Shown: one piece after another, positions 34,455-43,264 of the stretch
Layout: each line of letters opens with the position of its first letter
How positions within the stretch are numbered: the first letter of the stretch is position 1
Assembly: GCF_000424325.1 (NCBI RefSeq)
Contig: NZ_AUJR01000005.1
Location: forward strand, 106,737-170,736
Direction: 5' to 3'
Length of the DNA stretch: 64,000 nucleotides
From: [Clostridium] clostridioforme AGR2157
GTDB lineage: Bacteria; Bacillota; Clostridia; Lachnospirales; Lachnospiraceae
Translations under genes and position numbers: made by a program
Notes under the pieces: generated by a model
The model's input: only the letters and a program-made list of their open reading frames with translations
Told to the model about the DNA's origin: nothing
Databases searched by the model: none

Positions 34455-35756
34455 ATGAGACACGGATGGGGAAGCGTGATTCTGTCAGGAGGACAGGGAC
34501 GCCGTATGGGCGGTATTGATAAAGGAGGACTGGACTTTAAGGGAGTATCATTTCGCGGGCATATACAGAAGCAGCTTCAGGCCCTGGGTATCCCATCTTA
34601 CCTGTCGAGGGCCTGCTATGCAGGCAACGGGGACAGGGAAGGCGGACTGGAAGTGATTGAAGATGCCGTAAAGGGGGCAGAGGGAGAGTGGATTGGCCCC
34701 ATGGGCGGAATATGGTCCTGCTTTCAGAGCACAGGACTTGAGGGGCTGTTCTTTGTCTCCTGTGATATGCCTTTATTCAGGAAAGAGATGGCAGCAATCC
34801 TGATGGAGCGATGGGAGCCGGGGGTGGATGCAGTGCTGTGGAGGACCAGGGACGGCCGTATACAGCCCATATGCGGCTTTTATGCGGACACCTGCCTGGA
34901 GGCTCTGGGGGACACGATCCGCCGGGGAAATTACCGGCTGATGAAGTTCCTGAACGCTGTCCGCTGTATTGTGGTGGATACGTCAGAGGCCCACATACCG
35001 GATATCTGGTTTGCCAATGTGAATTCGCCCTCTGCGTACAGGAGCCTGGGAGAGCTGCGGACGCCTGTCCTGGCCGTAAGCGGCAGGAAGGATACCGGTA
35101 AGACAGCCCTTCTGGAGATGCTGGTCAGGGAGCTGGCCCGGGTGGGAATCCGGTCTGCGGTAATCAAACATGATGGCCATGAGTTTGAGGCCGATGTGCC
35201 GGGAACCGACAGCCGGAGGATAAAGGATGCGGGGGCATACGGCACGGTGGTATACTCCGGCAGGAAATTTTCCATGACAAAGGAGCAGCCTTCCATGGTG
35301 GCAGAGGATTTCTTTGGTTTCTTCCCGGAGGCAGACATTATTTTCCTGGAAGGACAGAAATATTCGGACTATCCCAAGCTGGAGGTGCTGAGAAAAGAAG
35401 TCTCAAATGTCCCGGTGTGCAGGCCGGAAACAGTGCTGGCTTATATATGGAGCGGTGAGGACGGCTGGAGCGGAAATGCCGGCCCGGGCGGGGAGAATGC
35501 CTGGAGCGGGGAGGACGGCCCGGGCGGGGAGAATGCCTGGAGCGGAAATGCCGGCGCGGGCGGGGAGAATGCCTGGAGCGGGGAGGACGGCCCGGGCGGA
35601 GAGGACGCCTGGAGCGGGGGAGATTGCCCGGGCGGGGAAAAACACCGGAATGAGAAATGTCCCGTACTCACAGCCGCTCAGAAGGACCACATCCTGGAAA
35701 TTGTAATTGAGCACATGGACAGGTACAGCAGGGGAGACGGAGGGGATGAGCTATGA
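34455..35756 (+). CDS. MobA-MobB fusion, molybdenum cofactor guanylylation
   Basis: A 433-residue fusion. Residues about 5-195 are MobA, with the nucleotide-binding LSGGQGRRMGGIDKG and CDMPLF, which links GMP to molybdopterin. Residues about 200-430 are MobB, a P-loop GTP-binding partner with SGRKDTGKTALLE. The start at 34455 has AGGAGG eight bases upstream; ATG 34431 has no clear site. The MobB part is interrupted by five to six copies of a 12-residue WSGEDGPGGENA-type repeat (35448-35640). The product supplies guanine-dinucleotide molybdenum cofactor, fitting the molybdoenzyme encoded at 39418. The stop overlaps the Crp/Fnr start. Confidence 0.88.
   Translation: MRHGWGSVILSGGQGRRMGGIDKGGLDFKGVSFRGHIQKQLQALGIPSYLSRACYAGNGDREGGLEVIEDAVKGAEGEWIGPMGGIWSCFQSTGLEGLFFVSCDMPLFRKEMAAILMERWEPGVDAVLWRTRDGRIQPICGFYADTCLEALGDTIRRGNYRLMKFLNAVRCIVVDTSEAHIPDIWFANVNSPSAYRSLGELRTPVLAVSGRKDTGKTALLEMLVRELARVGIRSAVIKHDGHEFEADVPGTDSRRIKDAGAYGTVVYSGRKFSMTKEQPSMVAEDFFGFFPEADIIFLEGQKYSDYPKLEVLRKEVSNVPVCRPETVLAYIWSGEDGWSGNAGPGGENAWSGEDGPGGENAWSGNAGAGGENAWSGEDGPGGEDAWSGGDCPGGEKHRNEKCPVLTAAQKDHILEIVIEHMDRYSRGDGGDEL
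35448..35640 (+). repeat. 36-bp in-frame minisatellite in mobA-mobB
   Basis: About five and a half copies of a GC-rich 36-base unit encode Trp-Ser-Gly-(Glu/Asn)-(Asp/Ala)-Gly-(Pro/Ala)-Gly-Gly-Glu-(Asn/Asp)-Ala. Copies differ by few bases, and the unit is a multiple of three, so gain or loss keeps the frame. Confidence 0.92.
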
Positions 35757-36439
35757 CAGTAAAGGAAGCTTTGGAGAAGGCAGACTTTTTCAGTGCGGCC
35801 AGTGCAGGCAGCAGGGATGAAATCGCAGGTTTTGCCTATATACGCAGGTATGGCAGGGGAGCGCACGTGTTTTATGACAGGGAGGAGAGCGCATGCCTGT
35901 ATTTTCTGGTGGAGGGTGTGGCGTCCCTGTATAAGATCAATTCCCTGGGAGAGAAAAAGGTCATATTTGTCTATGGGCCGGGAAATCTGCTCAATGAAGA
36001 CAGCCTCCAGAGACTGACATCTGCGGTGAACTGCGAGGTGCGGGAGGAATCCCTGGTGATGGTGCTGCCGGCAGCCAGGTTCATCCAGGTCATGGATAAG
36101 GACGGCAGGCTGGCCAGGGAAGTCATGGGGGCCATGTCCCTTAAAATCCGCCGGCTGTACCGCCAGCTTAAGAATACCACCAATGCCCTGAGCGGTGAGA
36201 AGCGCCTGGCAGCAAAGCTTTTTAAACTGGGAAAAGACTATGGAGTATGTTCAGGGGACGGAACCCTGATTGACATGAACTTAAGCATTACCTATCTGGC
36301 GGATATGCTGGGATCAAAACGTGAGACGGTTTCCAGGCAGGTCAAAAGGCTGACGGAGCTGGGGCTCATTAACATGGAAAGGAATCGGATTACCATTCCG
36401 GATATGAAAAAAATAAGTGAATATTTCAAACAGCCGTGA
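35753..36439 (+). CDS. Crp/Fnr-family transcriptional regulator
   Basis: A 228-residue regulator: cyclic-nucleotide-binding-type beta barrel (about 20-125), dimer helix (about 125-150) and a winged helix-turn-helix (about 165-220, ITYLADMLGSKRETVSRQVKRL). It lacks the N-terminal cysteine set of Fnr, so the signal may be a small molecule, heme or redox change. Its ATG overlaps the mobA-mobB stop, giving translational coupling, and it directly precedes the molybdoenzyme/asr-like operon. A TGTTA-N6-TAACA-like palindrome lies in front of that operon and of the first asr operon, and this protein is the best candidate to bind both. Confidence 0.88.
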   Translation: MTVKEALEKADFFSAASAGSRDEIAGFAYIRRYGRGAHVFYDREESACLYFLVEGVASLYKINSLGEKKVIFVYGPGNLLNEDSLQRLTSAVNCEVREESLVMVLPAARFIQVMDKDGRLAREVMGAMSLKIRRLYRQLKNTTNALSGEKRLAAKLFKLGKDYGVCSGDGTLIDMNLSITYLADMLGSKRETVSRQVKRLTELGLINMERNRITIPDMKKISEYFKQP

Positions 36440-36459
36440 TGTACGTCACGGCATTTTTT
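36433..36459 (+). terminator. Terminator overlapping the Crp/Fnr stop codon
   Basis: GCCGTGA pairs with TCACGGC across a six-base loop, followed by ATTTTTT. The stop codon lies inside the left arm. The same bases also read GTGA-N6-TCAC, the general Crp half-site geometry, so a second function is possible. Confidence 0.82.
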
Positions 36460-36484
36460 GTGCAGTTCTGCTATACTCTTTTGT

Positions 36485-36500
36485 AGTTAAATTATTAACA
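36485..36500. promoter_or_regulatory. Palindromic operator of the second asr-like operon
   Basis: AGTTAAATTATTAACA has the inverted arms GTTA and TAAC with the same 5-6-5 layout as TGTTATAATAATAACA at 21773. A -10-like TATACT lies at 36472-36477, so the site would cover the transcription start and first bases, a repressor-type location. Confidence 0.65.
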
Positions 36501-36516
36501 TAAGGAGAGCGCCTAC

Positions 36517-37620
36517 ATGGGATATCAATTGAAACAAGGAGACATGGAACAGGTATTTGACCGTTTATCCAGCGGATATGACATATATGGTCCTGTCCGC
36601 ATGACAGGTGAGGGAATGTATTCGGATACGGATGTGGTGCGTTATGGGCAGGTCCGCACCTTTGAGGAGCTGGAATGGGAGGTGAAGTCCCACTATTCCT
36701 TTAAGGAAGCCATTCTTCCCATTACCCAGATTCTGTTTTACTTTACGGAGCATGAGATGAAGGAGGCGGAGCCTGAGAGACGGAGGCCGGCCATCCTCCT
36801 CTTGCGCAGCTGTGACATTCATGCCATGAAACGTCTGGACCAGGTATACTTAAATCATGGGGCGGAGGATTACTATTACAGGCGCCTGCGGGACCGGATG
36901 AAACTTGTGCTGATGGGATGCGCCCACACCTGTGAAAATGGATTCTGCGTGTCCATGGGAACAAACCAGACCAGGGATTACGACGGAGCTGTCAATATGG
37001 TTGAGGCTGGGGATATATGGGCCAGGGAGGATATACGGTTAGATATCCGGTCTCAGGAGGATATCCCGTTCCAAGAGGATGCCCGGCCACGGGAGGGTAT
37101 CCGCTGGAAGCTGGACAGCCATTGGCAGGAGCTTACAGAAATCCTCGAATCCATGGAGCTTCCCGCGGAAGATGTAGAGCCCGACCATGTGACGAAGAAC
37201 CAGTTTAAGGTCCGGGTGCCGGAGCACTGCGGCCCGGAGCTTACAGGACATCCTGTGTGGAAGGAATACGACAGCCGCTGCATTGCCTGCGGGCGCTGTA
37301 ACTTTGTCTGTCCCACCTGCACCTGCTTTACCATGCAGGACATCTTTTATCAGGACAACGAAAACGCCGGGGAGCGGCGCAGGGTACACGCGTCCTGTAT
37401 GGTGGACGGCTACTCGGATGTGGCGGGAGGCGGTTCCTGCCGGAAGAATTACGGAGAGCGGATGCGCTTTAAGGTGCTCCACAAGATATCAGATTTCAAG
37501 AAGAAATTCGGCTGCCAGATGTGCGTTGGCTGCGGACGCTGCGACGACATCTGTCCGGAATATATATCATTTTCAGCCTGTGTGAACAAGCTGGCTGATA
37601 TGGAAAAGGAGGACCGATAG
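36517..37620 (+). CDS. AsrA-like 4Fe-4S electron carrier of the second asr-like set
   Basis: A 367-residue paralogue of AsrA. The two cluster motifs are intact: CIACGRCNFVCPTCTC (about 255) and CVGCGRCDDICPEY (about 336). Relative to asrA at 21847 it carries about 25 extra residues near 168-195, built from short GAGGATATCC-like DNA repeats (37010-37110; AREDIRLDIRSQEDIPFQED), probably a loop expansion. It heads a tightly packed operon of seven genes; asrB-like starts one base after its stop. It should shuttle electrons to the siroheme subunit encoded at 38429. Confidence 0.88.
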   Translation: MGYQLKQGDMEQVFDRLSSGYDIYGPVRMTGEGMYSDTDVVRYGQVRTFEELEWEVKSHYSFKEAILPITQILFYFTEHEMKEAEPERRRPAILLLRSCDIHAMKRLDQVYLNHGAEDYYYRRLRDRMKLVLMGCAHTCENGFCVSMGTNQTRDYDGAVNMVEAGDIWAREDIRLDIRSQEDIPFQEDARPREGIRWKLDSHWQELTEILESMELPAEDVEPDHVTKNQFKVRVPEHCGPELTGHPVWKEYDSRCIACGRCNFVCPTCTCFTMQDIFYQDNENAGERRRVHASCMVDGYSDVAGGGSCRKNYGERMRFKVLHKISDFKKKFGCQMCVGCGRCDDICPEYISFSACVNKLADMEKEDR

Positions 37621-37621
37621 G

Positions 37622-38416
37622 ATGCAGGCACAGGAATACACCCCGTTTTCATCACAGATCATGAAGGTAAAAAAGCATACGGATATCGAGTATACATTTT
37701 CCATGTCCTATGAGGGACAGGTAAAGCCGGGCCAATTCTTTGAGGTATCCATACCAAAGTATGGGGAAGCCCCCATTTCAGTCAGCGGCATCCGGGAAGG
37801 CCAGGTGGACCTGACCATCCGCCGCGTGGGAAAGGTGACGGATGAGGTGTTTGAGCGTTACCAGGGCGACAGGCTGTTCATGCGGGGACCTTACGGCAAT
37901 GGATTCGATGTGGAGGACTATAAGGGCAGTGAGCTGGTAATCATTGCCGGCGGGACCGGCGTTTCCCCTGTGAGGGGAGTCATTGACTATTTTTCAGGGC
38001 ATGAGGATGAGCGCAGGACCATGTGCCTGGTGGCCGGGTTTAAGAGCCCGGAGGACATCCTGTTCCGGGATGATTTCAAGCGGTGGAAGGATACCATGGA
38101 CCTGAATCTCACCGTGGACGGGGCGGCGGAGGGCTATGAGGGGCCGGTGGGCCTGGTGACCCAATACATCCCCGGCCTGGAACTTGAGGAGCCTTCCCTT
38201 GCAAAGGCCATAGTGGTGGGGCCGCCGGCCATGATGCATTTCACCGTGAAGGCGCTTTTGGAACGGGGATTTAAGGAGGAGCATATCTGGGTATCCTATG
38301 AGCGGAAGATGTGCTGCGGCATCGGCAAATGCGGCCACTGTCGTATCGGCGACAAATACGTCTGTGTGGACGGCCCGGTATTCCTCTATACCGAGGCAAA
38401 GAACCTGATGGATTAG
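37622..38416 (+). CDS. AsrB-like FAD/NAD(P)H reductase subunit of the second asr-like set
   Basis: A 264-residue flavoprotein with the same plan as AsrB: FAD barrel, NAD-binding GGTGVSPVRGV (about 110) and a C-terminal [2Fe-2S] motif CCGIGKCGHCRIGDKYVC. It feeds NAD(P)H electrons to the AsrA/AsrC-like partners. The start codon follows the asrA-like stop by one base, and 12 bases separate it from the next gene. Confidence 0.9.
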   Translation: MQAQEYTPFSSQIMKVKKHTDIEYTFSMSYEGQVKPGQFFEVSIPKYGEAPISVSGIREGQVDLTIRRVGKVTDEVFERYQGDRLFMRGPYGNGFDVEDYKGSELVIIAGGTGVSPVRGVIDYFSGHEDERRTMCLVAGFKSPEDILFRDDFKRWKDTMDLNLTVDGAAEGYEGPVGLVTQYIPGLELEEPSLAKAIVVGPPAMMHFTVKALLERGFKEEHIWVSYERKMCCGIGKCGHCRIGDKYVCVDGPVFLYTEAKNLMD

Positions 38417-38428
38417 GAGGCGGCAAGG

Positions 38429-39391
38429 ATGGATGTGAATACTAAGAGATTGAAAAAGAATGCGTTCCGTGTCACAAAGGAACGGGGGCTGACAGCCTCC
38501 AGGGTAAGGGTGCCGGGCGGCCATCTGGATGCCAGGTACCTGTCCATGATACAGGACATAGCAGAGCGGTACGGAAATGGTTCCGTACACATGACGGTGC
38601 GTCAGGGATTTGAGATTCCCGGTATCCGGTATGAGGACATGGATAAGGTAAACGAGCTGCTGCAGCCCATCATCGAGGGCATAGGCATCAACCAGCCGGA
38701 GAGAGGAAAGGGATACTCCGCTTCAGGCACCAGAAATATTTCAGCCTGCGTGGGCAATAAGGTCTGTCCCTATGCCTGCTATGACACAAGCGAGTTTGCC
38801 TTTAAGATAGAAAAGGCCGTGTTTCCGGATGACCTTCACGTGAAGGTGGCGCTGACAGGATGTCCCAATGATTGTGCCAAGGTAAGGATGCATGATTTCG
38901 GAATCATGGGCATGACGCAGCCTGAGTACAGAAGGGAGCGGTGCGTCAGCTGCGGTGCCTGTGTGAAGGCATGTAAGAAGAAATCCGTGGGCGCCCTGTC
39001 AGCTGTGAACTACAAAGTACAGAGGAACCATGAAACATGCATTGGCTGCGGCGAGTGTGTCATCCAGTGTCCCACCAGGGCATGGGTCCGCAGTGAGAAG
39101 AAATACTACAGGCTGACCCTTTTGGGCCGCAGCGGCAAAAAGAATCCCCGCCTGGGAGAGGATTTTATCAAATGGGCAGATGAGGACAGCATATTAAAAA
39201 TCATCACCAATACCTATGACTATGTGCGGGAATACATAGATAAGGATGCGCCGGGAGGCAAGGAGCACATCGGCTACATCGTGGACAGAACAGGTTTTGA
39301 GGAGTTCAAAAGGTGGGCCCTAAAGGATGTGAAGCTGCCTGACACGGCAGAGGTAAATGAACGTATCTATTGGAGCGGCGTGAAGTATTGA
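38429..39391 (+). CDS. AsrC-like siroheme reductase subunit; possible nitrite reductase
   Basis: A 320-residue siroheme protein with CVGNKVC (about 107), CPNDC (about 145) and two ferredoxin motifs, CVSCGACVKAC (about 172) and CIGCGECVIQC (about 207). Siroheme reductases act on sulfite or nitrite, both six-electron reactions. Because the next genes encode a NasA/NarB-like molybdoenzyme and its redox partners, I infer that this copy may reduce nitrite to ammonium, with sulfite as the conservative alternative. It is about 30 residues shorter than the AsrC at 23708. No nirBD or nrfA gene is in the window. Confidence 0.88.
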   Translation: MDVNTKRLKKNAFRVTKERGLTASRVRVPGGHLDARYLSMIQDIAERYGNGSVHMTVRQGFEIPGIRYEDMDKVNELLQPIIEGIGINQPERGKGYSASGTRNISACVGNKVCPYACYDTSEFAFKIEKAVFPDDLHVKVALTGCPNDCAKVRMHDFGIMGMTQPEYRRERCVSCGACVKACKKKSVGALSAVNYKVQRNHETCIGCGECVIQCPTRAWVRSEKKYYRLTLLGRSGKKNPRLGEDFIKWADEDSILKIITNTYDYVREYIDKDAPGGKEHIGYIVDRTGFEEFKRWALKDVKLPDTAEVNERIYWSGVKY

Positions 39392-39417
39392 TGAGAAGGA
39401 CTGGAGGAATGAACGGG

Positions 39418-41535
39418 ATGAAGAAAATACAATCCACCTGTAACTACTGCGCCATTGACTGCAACCTGGATTTCTATGTGGAGGATGGAAAAATCGTGAA
39501 GGTGCTGCCCACCAGGGGCTATCCGGTGAATGACGGCTTCTGCTGCATCAAGGGGCTGTCCCTGGATAAGCAGCAGACCGTGGTAAAGACCTCGCCTCTG
39601 CCCAGAATCCGGCAGGCTGACGGCACCATGAAGGAGGTGTCCTGGGAGGAGGGCTTTTCCCATGTGGCGGATAAGATGAAGGAACTGCAGGCCAAATATG
39701 GGGAAGAGAGCGTGGCGGGAATCAGCACAGGCCAGCTGACCATGGAGGAATTCGCCATCTTCGGCCATGTCATGAGGAATTACCTGCAGACCAATGTGGA
39801 TGGCAATACCAGGCTGTGCATGGCCACTGCGGTGGTGGCCCACAAGCAGAGCTTTGGCTTTGACGCGCCGGGCTATACCTTAAAGGATCTGGAACTGTCC
39901 GACACCATTATTTTCGTGGGGGCAAACCCGGTGGTGGCGCACCCCATCCTGTGGAGAAGGGTCCGCATGAATAAAGACCCCAATAAGAAAATCGTGGTCA
40001 TCGATCCAAGGCGCTCAGAGACTGCCATGAATGCGGATTACTGGTATCCTGTAAAATGGAAGGGCGACCTGTACCTGTTCTATACCCTGGCAAAGGTACT
40101 TCTTGACAAGGGCTATGTGGACAGGGAATATATCGAGGCCCACACCGAAGGGTTTGAGGATTTCAGGGAGTTTGTCAAGGAATATACCCTGGATAAGGCA
40201 GAAGAGGGCTGCGGCCTTAAGCCGGAACAGATTGAAGAGCTGGCGGAGCTGATTCACAGCGGAAAGCGGGTGTCCTTCTGGTGGACCATGGGCGTGAACC
40301 AGGGGTACGAGGCTGTGCGCACCGCCCAGTCCATTATCAACATCGCTCTTATGACCGGCAACATAGGCAGACCGGGAACCGGGGCCAATTCCATCACAGG
40401 CCAGTGCAATGCCATGGGCTCCAGGGCTTACAGCAATACGGCCGTATTCTATGGAGGCGGCGATTTCACAAATCCGGCCAGAAGAGCCAGGATATCCCAG
40501 GTTCTGGGAGTGGATGAAAGCATGCTGGCAGTTAAGCCAACAGCCACCTATAACCAAATCATAGAGGGAATCAATGAGGGCAGAATCAAGGGACTGTGGA
40601 TTCTGTGCACCAATCCGCGGCACAGCTGGACCAACAATGAGACCTTTGCCAGCGCGGTTAAGAAGCTGGAGCTTTTCGTGGTCCAGGATATCTATGACAC
40701 CATTGAGAGCGCGGAGGAATGTACGGTATTCTTCCCCGTGGTGCCGGGTATCAAGAAGGAAGGAACCTATATCAATCTGGAACGCCGTCTCTGCGCCATG
40801 CGTCCCTGTCTGCCCAGAGGGAAAAATGAGATATCAGACTACGAGGCCATTCTGGGAGTGGGACGTGCCCTGGGAATGGGAGACATGCTGAAAGGCTGGG
40901 AGACGCCAAGGGATTGTTTTGGGCTTATGAAAGAATGTTCCAGGGGAATGCCCTGCGATATCACCGGCGTTACATGGGAAGATCTGGAGAATTCCCATGG
41001 CATCCAGTGGCCATTCAGGGAGGGAGAGACACTAAAGGAGGATGAGCGCCGTTTATATGAGGACGGAAATTTCTACACTCCAGGCGGGAAAGCCCAGTTC
41101 AAGTTTGAGCCGCCTGTGGAGAATCCCCTTCCCGTCACAGAGGAATTCCCCTATGTGTTCAATACAGGCAGGGGAAGTGTGGGGCAGTGGCACACCCAGT
41201 CCAGGACAAAGGAGGTCCAGTTCGTGGAGGATGTATCTGCCGGGGAAGCGTATCTGTTCATAAATCCCCGCACGGCGGAGCCGTACGAAATACAGGAAAA
41301 TGACTGGATACACGTGTATTCTTCCAACGGGCAGGATGCCTTATTCAGGGCCAGGATATCGGACCAGGTGCGGGAGCAGGAGCTTTACGCTCCCATCCAC
41401 TACATTGAATGCAACAAGCTGACGCCGTCCGTCTATGACCCGTACTCCAAGGAGCCTTCCTACAAGGCCACGCCGGTGCGGTTTGAGAAAATAGCTGAAC
41501 TAATGGGAGAGGAGGCCGGCGTATGTATCGGATAA
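39418..41535 (+). CDS. Molybdopterin oxidoreductase, NasA/NarB-type (probable nitrate reductase catalytic subunit)
   Basis: A 705-residue member of the DMSO-reductase family. A [4Fe-4S] site is formed by CNYCAIDC and GFCCIKG (residues 8-43). The molybdenum ligand is most likely Cys134 in NTRLCMATAV, and the sequence after it (SFGFDAPGYTLKDLE) resembles NapA/NasA/NarB nitrate reductases. The C-terminal block GRGSVGQWHTQSRTKE and NKLTPSVYDPYSKEPSYK also fits that group. Start 39418 was chosen because GGAGGA lies nine bases upstream. No twin-arginine signal is seen, so it is cytoplasmic. Other substrates of the family (thiosulfate, selenate) cannot be excluded. Confidence 0.88.
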   Translation: MKKIQSTCNYCAIDCNLDFYVEDGKIVKVLPTRGYPVNDGFCCIKGLSLDKQQTVVKTSPLPRIRQADGTMKEVSWEEGFSHVADKMKELQAKYGEESVAGISTGQLTMEEFAIFGHVMRNYLQTNVDGNTRLCMATAVVAHKQSFGFDAPGYTLKDLELSDTIIFVGANPVVAHPILWRRVRMNKDPNKKIVVIDPRRSETAMNADYWYPVKWKGDLYLFYTLAKVLLDKGYVDREYIEAHTEGFEDFREFVKEYTLDKAEEGCGLKPEQIEELAELIHSGKRVSFWWTMGVNQGYEAVRTAQSIINIALMTGNIGRPGTGANSITGQCNAMGSRAYSNTAVFYGGGDFTNPARRARISQVLGVDESMLAVKPTATYNQIIEGINEGRIKGLWILCTNPRHSWTNNETFASAVKKLELFVVQDIYDTIESAEECTVFFPVVPGIKKEGTYINLERRLCAMRPCLPRGKNEISDYEAILGVGRALGMGDMLKGWETPRDCFGLMKECSRGMPCDITGVTWEDLENSHGIQWPFREGETLKEDERRLYEDGNFYTPGGKAQFKFEPPVENPLPVTEEFPYVFNTGRGSVGQWHTQSRTKEVQFVEDVSAGEAYLFINPRTAEPYEIQENDWIHVYSSNGQDALFRARISDQVREQELYAPIHYIECNKLTPSVYDPYSKEPSYKATPVRFEKIAELMGEEAGVCIG

Positions 41536-41945
41536 AAATTGACAGGGACCGCTGCATCGGCTGTCTGACCTGCGTGACAGCCTGCGTGGTAAGCCATGAG
41601 AGCAGCGACGCCAGGAACCGGGTGGTCATTGACAGCCAGTCCAAATGCGCGCCCATATTCTGCCGCAACTGCGACAGGCCGGAATGCGTCTACACATGCA
41701 TGACAGGAGCCATACACAAGAACCCTGATACAGGCTTTGTGGAATATGACAGGGGAAAATGCGCCAGCTGTTATATGTGCGTCATGGCCTGTCCCTACGG
41801 CGTGTTAAAGAGCGACCGTGTGGAACACAAGGAAATCATGAAATGCAACATGTGCGTGCACCGCACGCAGGACGGGACTCCCAAACCCATGTGCGTGGAG
41901 CTCTGTCCCATGGAAGCCATAACCCTTGAGGAGGTGAAGGTATGA
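41523..41945 (+). CDS. Four-cluster ferredoxin-type electron-transfer subunit
   Basis: A 140-residue polyferredoxin with four cysteine groups, CIGCLTCVTAC, CRNCDRPECVYTC, CASCYMCVMACPYG and CNMCVHR...MCVELCP, as in the electron-transfer subunits of DMSO-reductase-family enzymes. It overlaps the molybdoenzyme gene by 13 bases and the next gene by four, so the three are coupled and probably form one complex. It resembles NarB of clostridial narABC-type systems in size and order, by recall only. Confidence 0.9.
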   Translation: MYRIKIDRDRCIGCLTCVTACVVSHESSDARNRVVIDSQSKCAPIFCRNCDRPECVYTCMTGAIHKNPDTGFVEYDRGKCASCYMCVMACPYGVLKSDRVEHKEIMKCNMCVHRTQDGTPKPMCVELCPMEAITLEEVKV

Positions 41946-43264
41946 GATATGTAGTGTTAGGAGCATCCGCGGCCGGAGTCAACGGGGTGCGAGAACTGAG
42001 GCGCCATGACCCGGAAGCGGAAATCATACTGGTATCCAAGGATAAAGACATCTATTCCAGATGCATCCTTCACCACTACCTGGGCGGAATCAGGGACAAG
42101 AAAGGAATCTGTTTTGCAGAGCCTGATTTTGAGGCAAAGTACAGGGTGAACTGGTATAAAGGGATGAGCTGCACCGGGCTGGATGCAGAGGCGCGGGAGA
42201 TTATTATTTCCGGTGGCTATACGGGGAATGGCCGGGAGACGGACGGTATGCAGTGTGCGGCAGGCAGAGAAGCCCCAGTCTGGGGGAAATTTGACGGCAG
42301 TATCCGGATACCGTATGACAGGCTCCTGATTGCCGCCGGTTCCCGTTCCAGCCTTCCGCCGGTGGAAGGGCTTCGGGAGGCAGGAGGAGTATACGGTTTT
42401 CACAACCTGGACGAGGTGGAGCAGATTAAGGCCAGGGCTTTGTCCCAGGAACATATCGTGGTCATGGGAGGCGGACTTACGGGCGTGGACGCAGCCATGG
42501 GATTCCTTCATATGGGTAAGAAAGTGGAACTGGTGGAGCTGGCGGACCGTCTGCTGGTAAAGCAGCTTGATAAGAGAAGCGCATCCACCTATGAGAAGGC
42601 GCTGGAGGACCAGGGCATCCGGCTCCACCTGGGAACCGGGATTTCCAGGGTGTGCTGCGGGCCGGACGGAAATGTGGCTTCTATACAGCTTTCAGACGGA
42701 CAGGAGCTTCCCTGCACCATGCTGGTAGTGACTGCAGGCGTGCGTCCAAATGTAGGCTTCCTGGAGGGAACCGGTTTAGAGTTAGACCGCTTCGGACTGG
42801 TTATTGACAGCCATGGGCGCACTAATATTCCGGAAATCTTTGGCGCTGGTGATGTGACCGGCCGTTCCCCCATATGGCCGGCTGCCGTGAAGCAGGCAGT
42901 GGCGGCTGCCGCCAACATGACAGGCCATTCCATGGCCATGGACGATTTCTTTGCCAGTAAATCCACCATGAATTTCCTGGGAATCCCCACCATGTCCCTG
43001 GGAATGCCGGTGAGGCCGGACGACACCTACTGCGAGACAGTGGAGGATACGGGAGAACAGTACCGCAAAATCATCCACAAGCAAGGGCGTATATACGGCG
43101 CCATTCTTCAGGGGGATTTGTCCTACGGCGGCGTGCTGACCCAGCTCATAGCCAGGCGGATTGATGTGTCCAGGGTAAAGAAACCACTGTTCAGGATTGA
43201 TTATTCTGATTTCTTCCATGAGAAGGATAACTTTGAATTCTATTACGATGAGGTGACAAGATGA
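41942..43264 (+). CDS. FAD/NAD(P)-dependent oxidoreductase of the molybdoenzyme complex
   Basis: A 440-residue pyridine-nucleotide-disulfide-type flavoprotein: N-terminal FAD loop VVLGASAAGVNGV, NAD loop VVMGGGLTGVDAAMG (about 177) and the C-terminal FAD motif EIFGAGDV (about 300). The extra C-terminal 100 residues resemble rubredoxin/nitrite reductase-type flavoproteins. It probably passes NAD(P)H electrons to the ferredoxin subunit and on to the molybdoenzyme. Four-base overlaps with both neighbours show strict co-expression. Confidence 0.88.
   Translation: MRYVVLGASAAGVNGVRELRRHDPEAEIILVSKDKDIYSRCILHHYLGGIRDKKGICFAEPDFEAKYRVNWYKGMSCTGLDAEAREIIISGGYTGNGRETDGMQCAAGREAPVWGKFDGSIRIPYDRLLIAAGSRSSLPPVEGLREAGGVYGFHNLDEVEQIKARALSQEHIVVMGGGLTGVDAAMGFLHMGKKVELVELADRLLVKQLDKRSASTYEKALEDQGIRLHLGTGISRVCCGPDGNVASIQLSDGQELPCTMLVVTAGVRPNVGFLEGTGLELDRFGLVIDSHGRTNIPEIFGAGDVTGRSPIWPAAVKQAVAAAANMTGHSMAMDDFFASKSTMNFLGIPTMSLGMPVRPDDTYCETVEDTGEQYRKIIHKQGRIYGAILQGDLSYGGVLTQLIARRIDVSRVKKPLFRIDYSDFFHEKDNFEFYYDEVTR

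Noticed and set aside
35400..35714. Repeat array in mobA-mobB as a CRISPR array or separate minus-strand proline-rich gene
   Set aside because: Units are contiguous in-frame 36-mers without spacers, and the opposite-strand frame simply mirrors the coding repeat.
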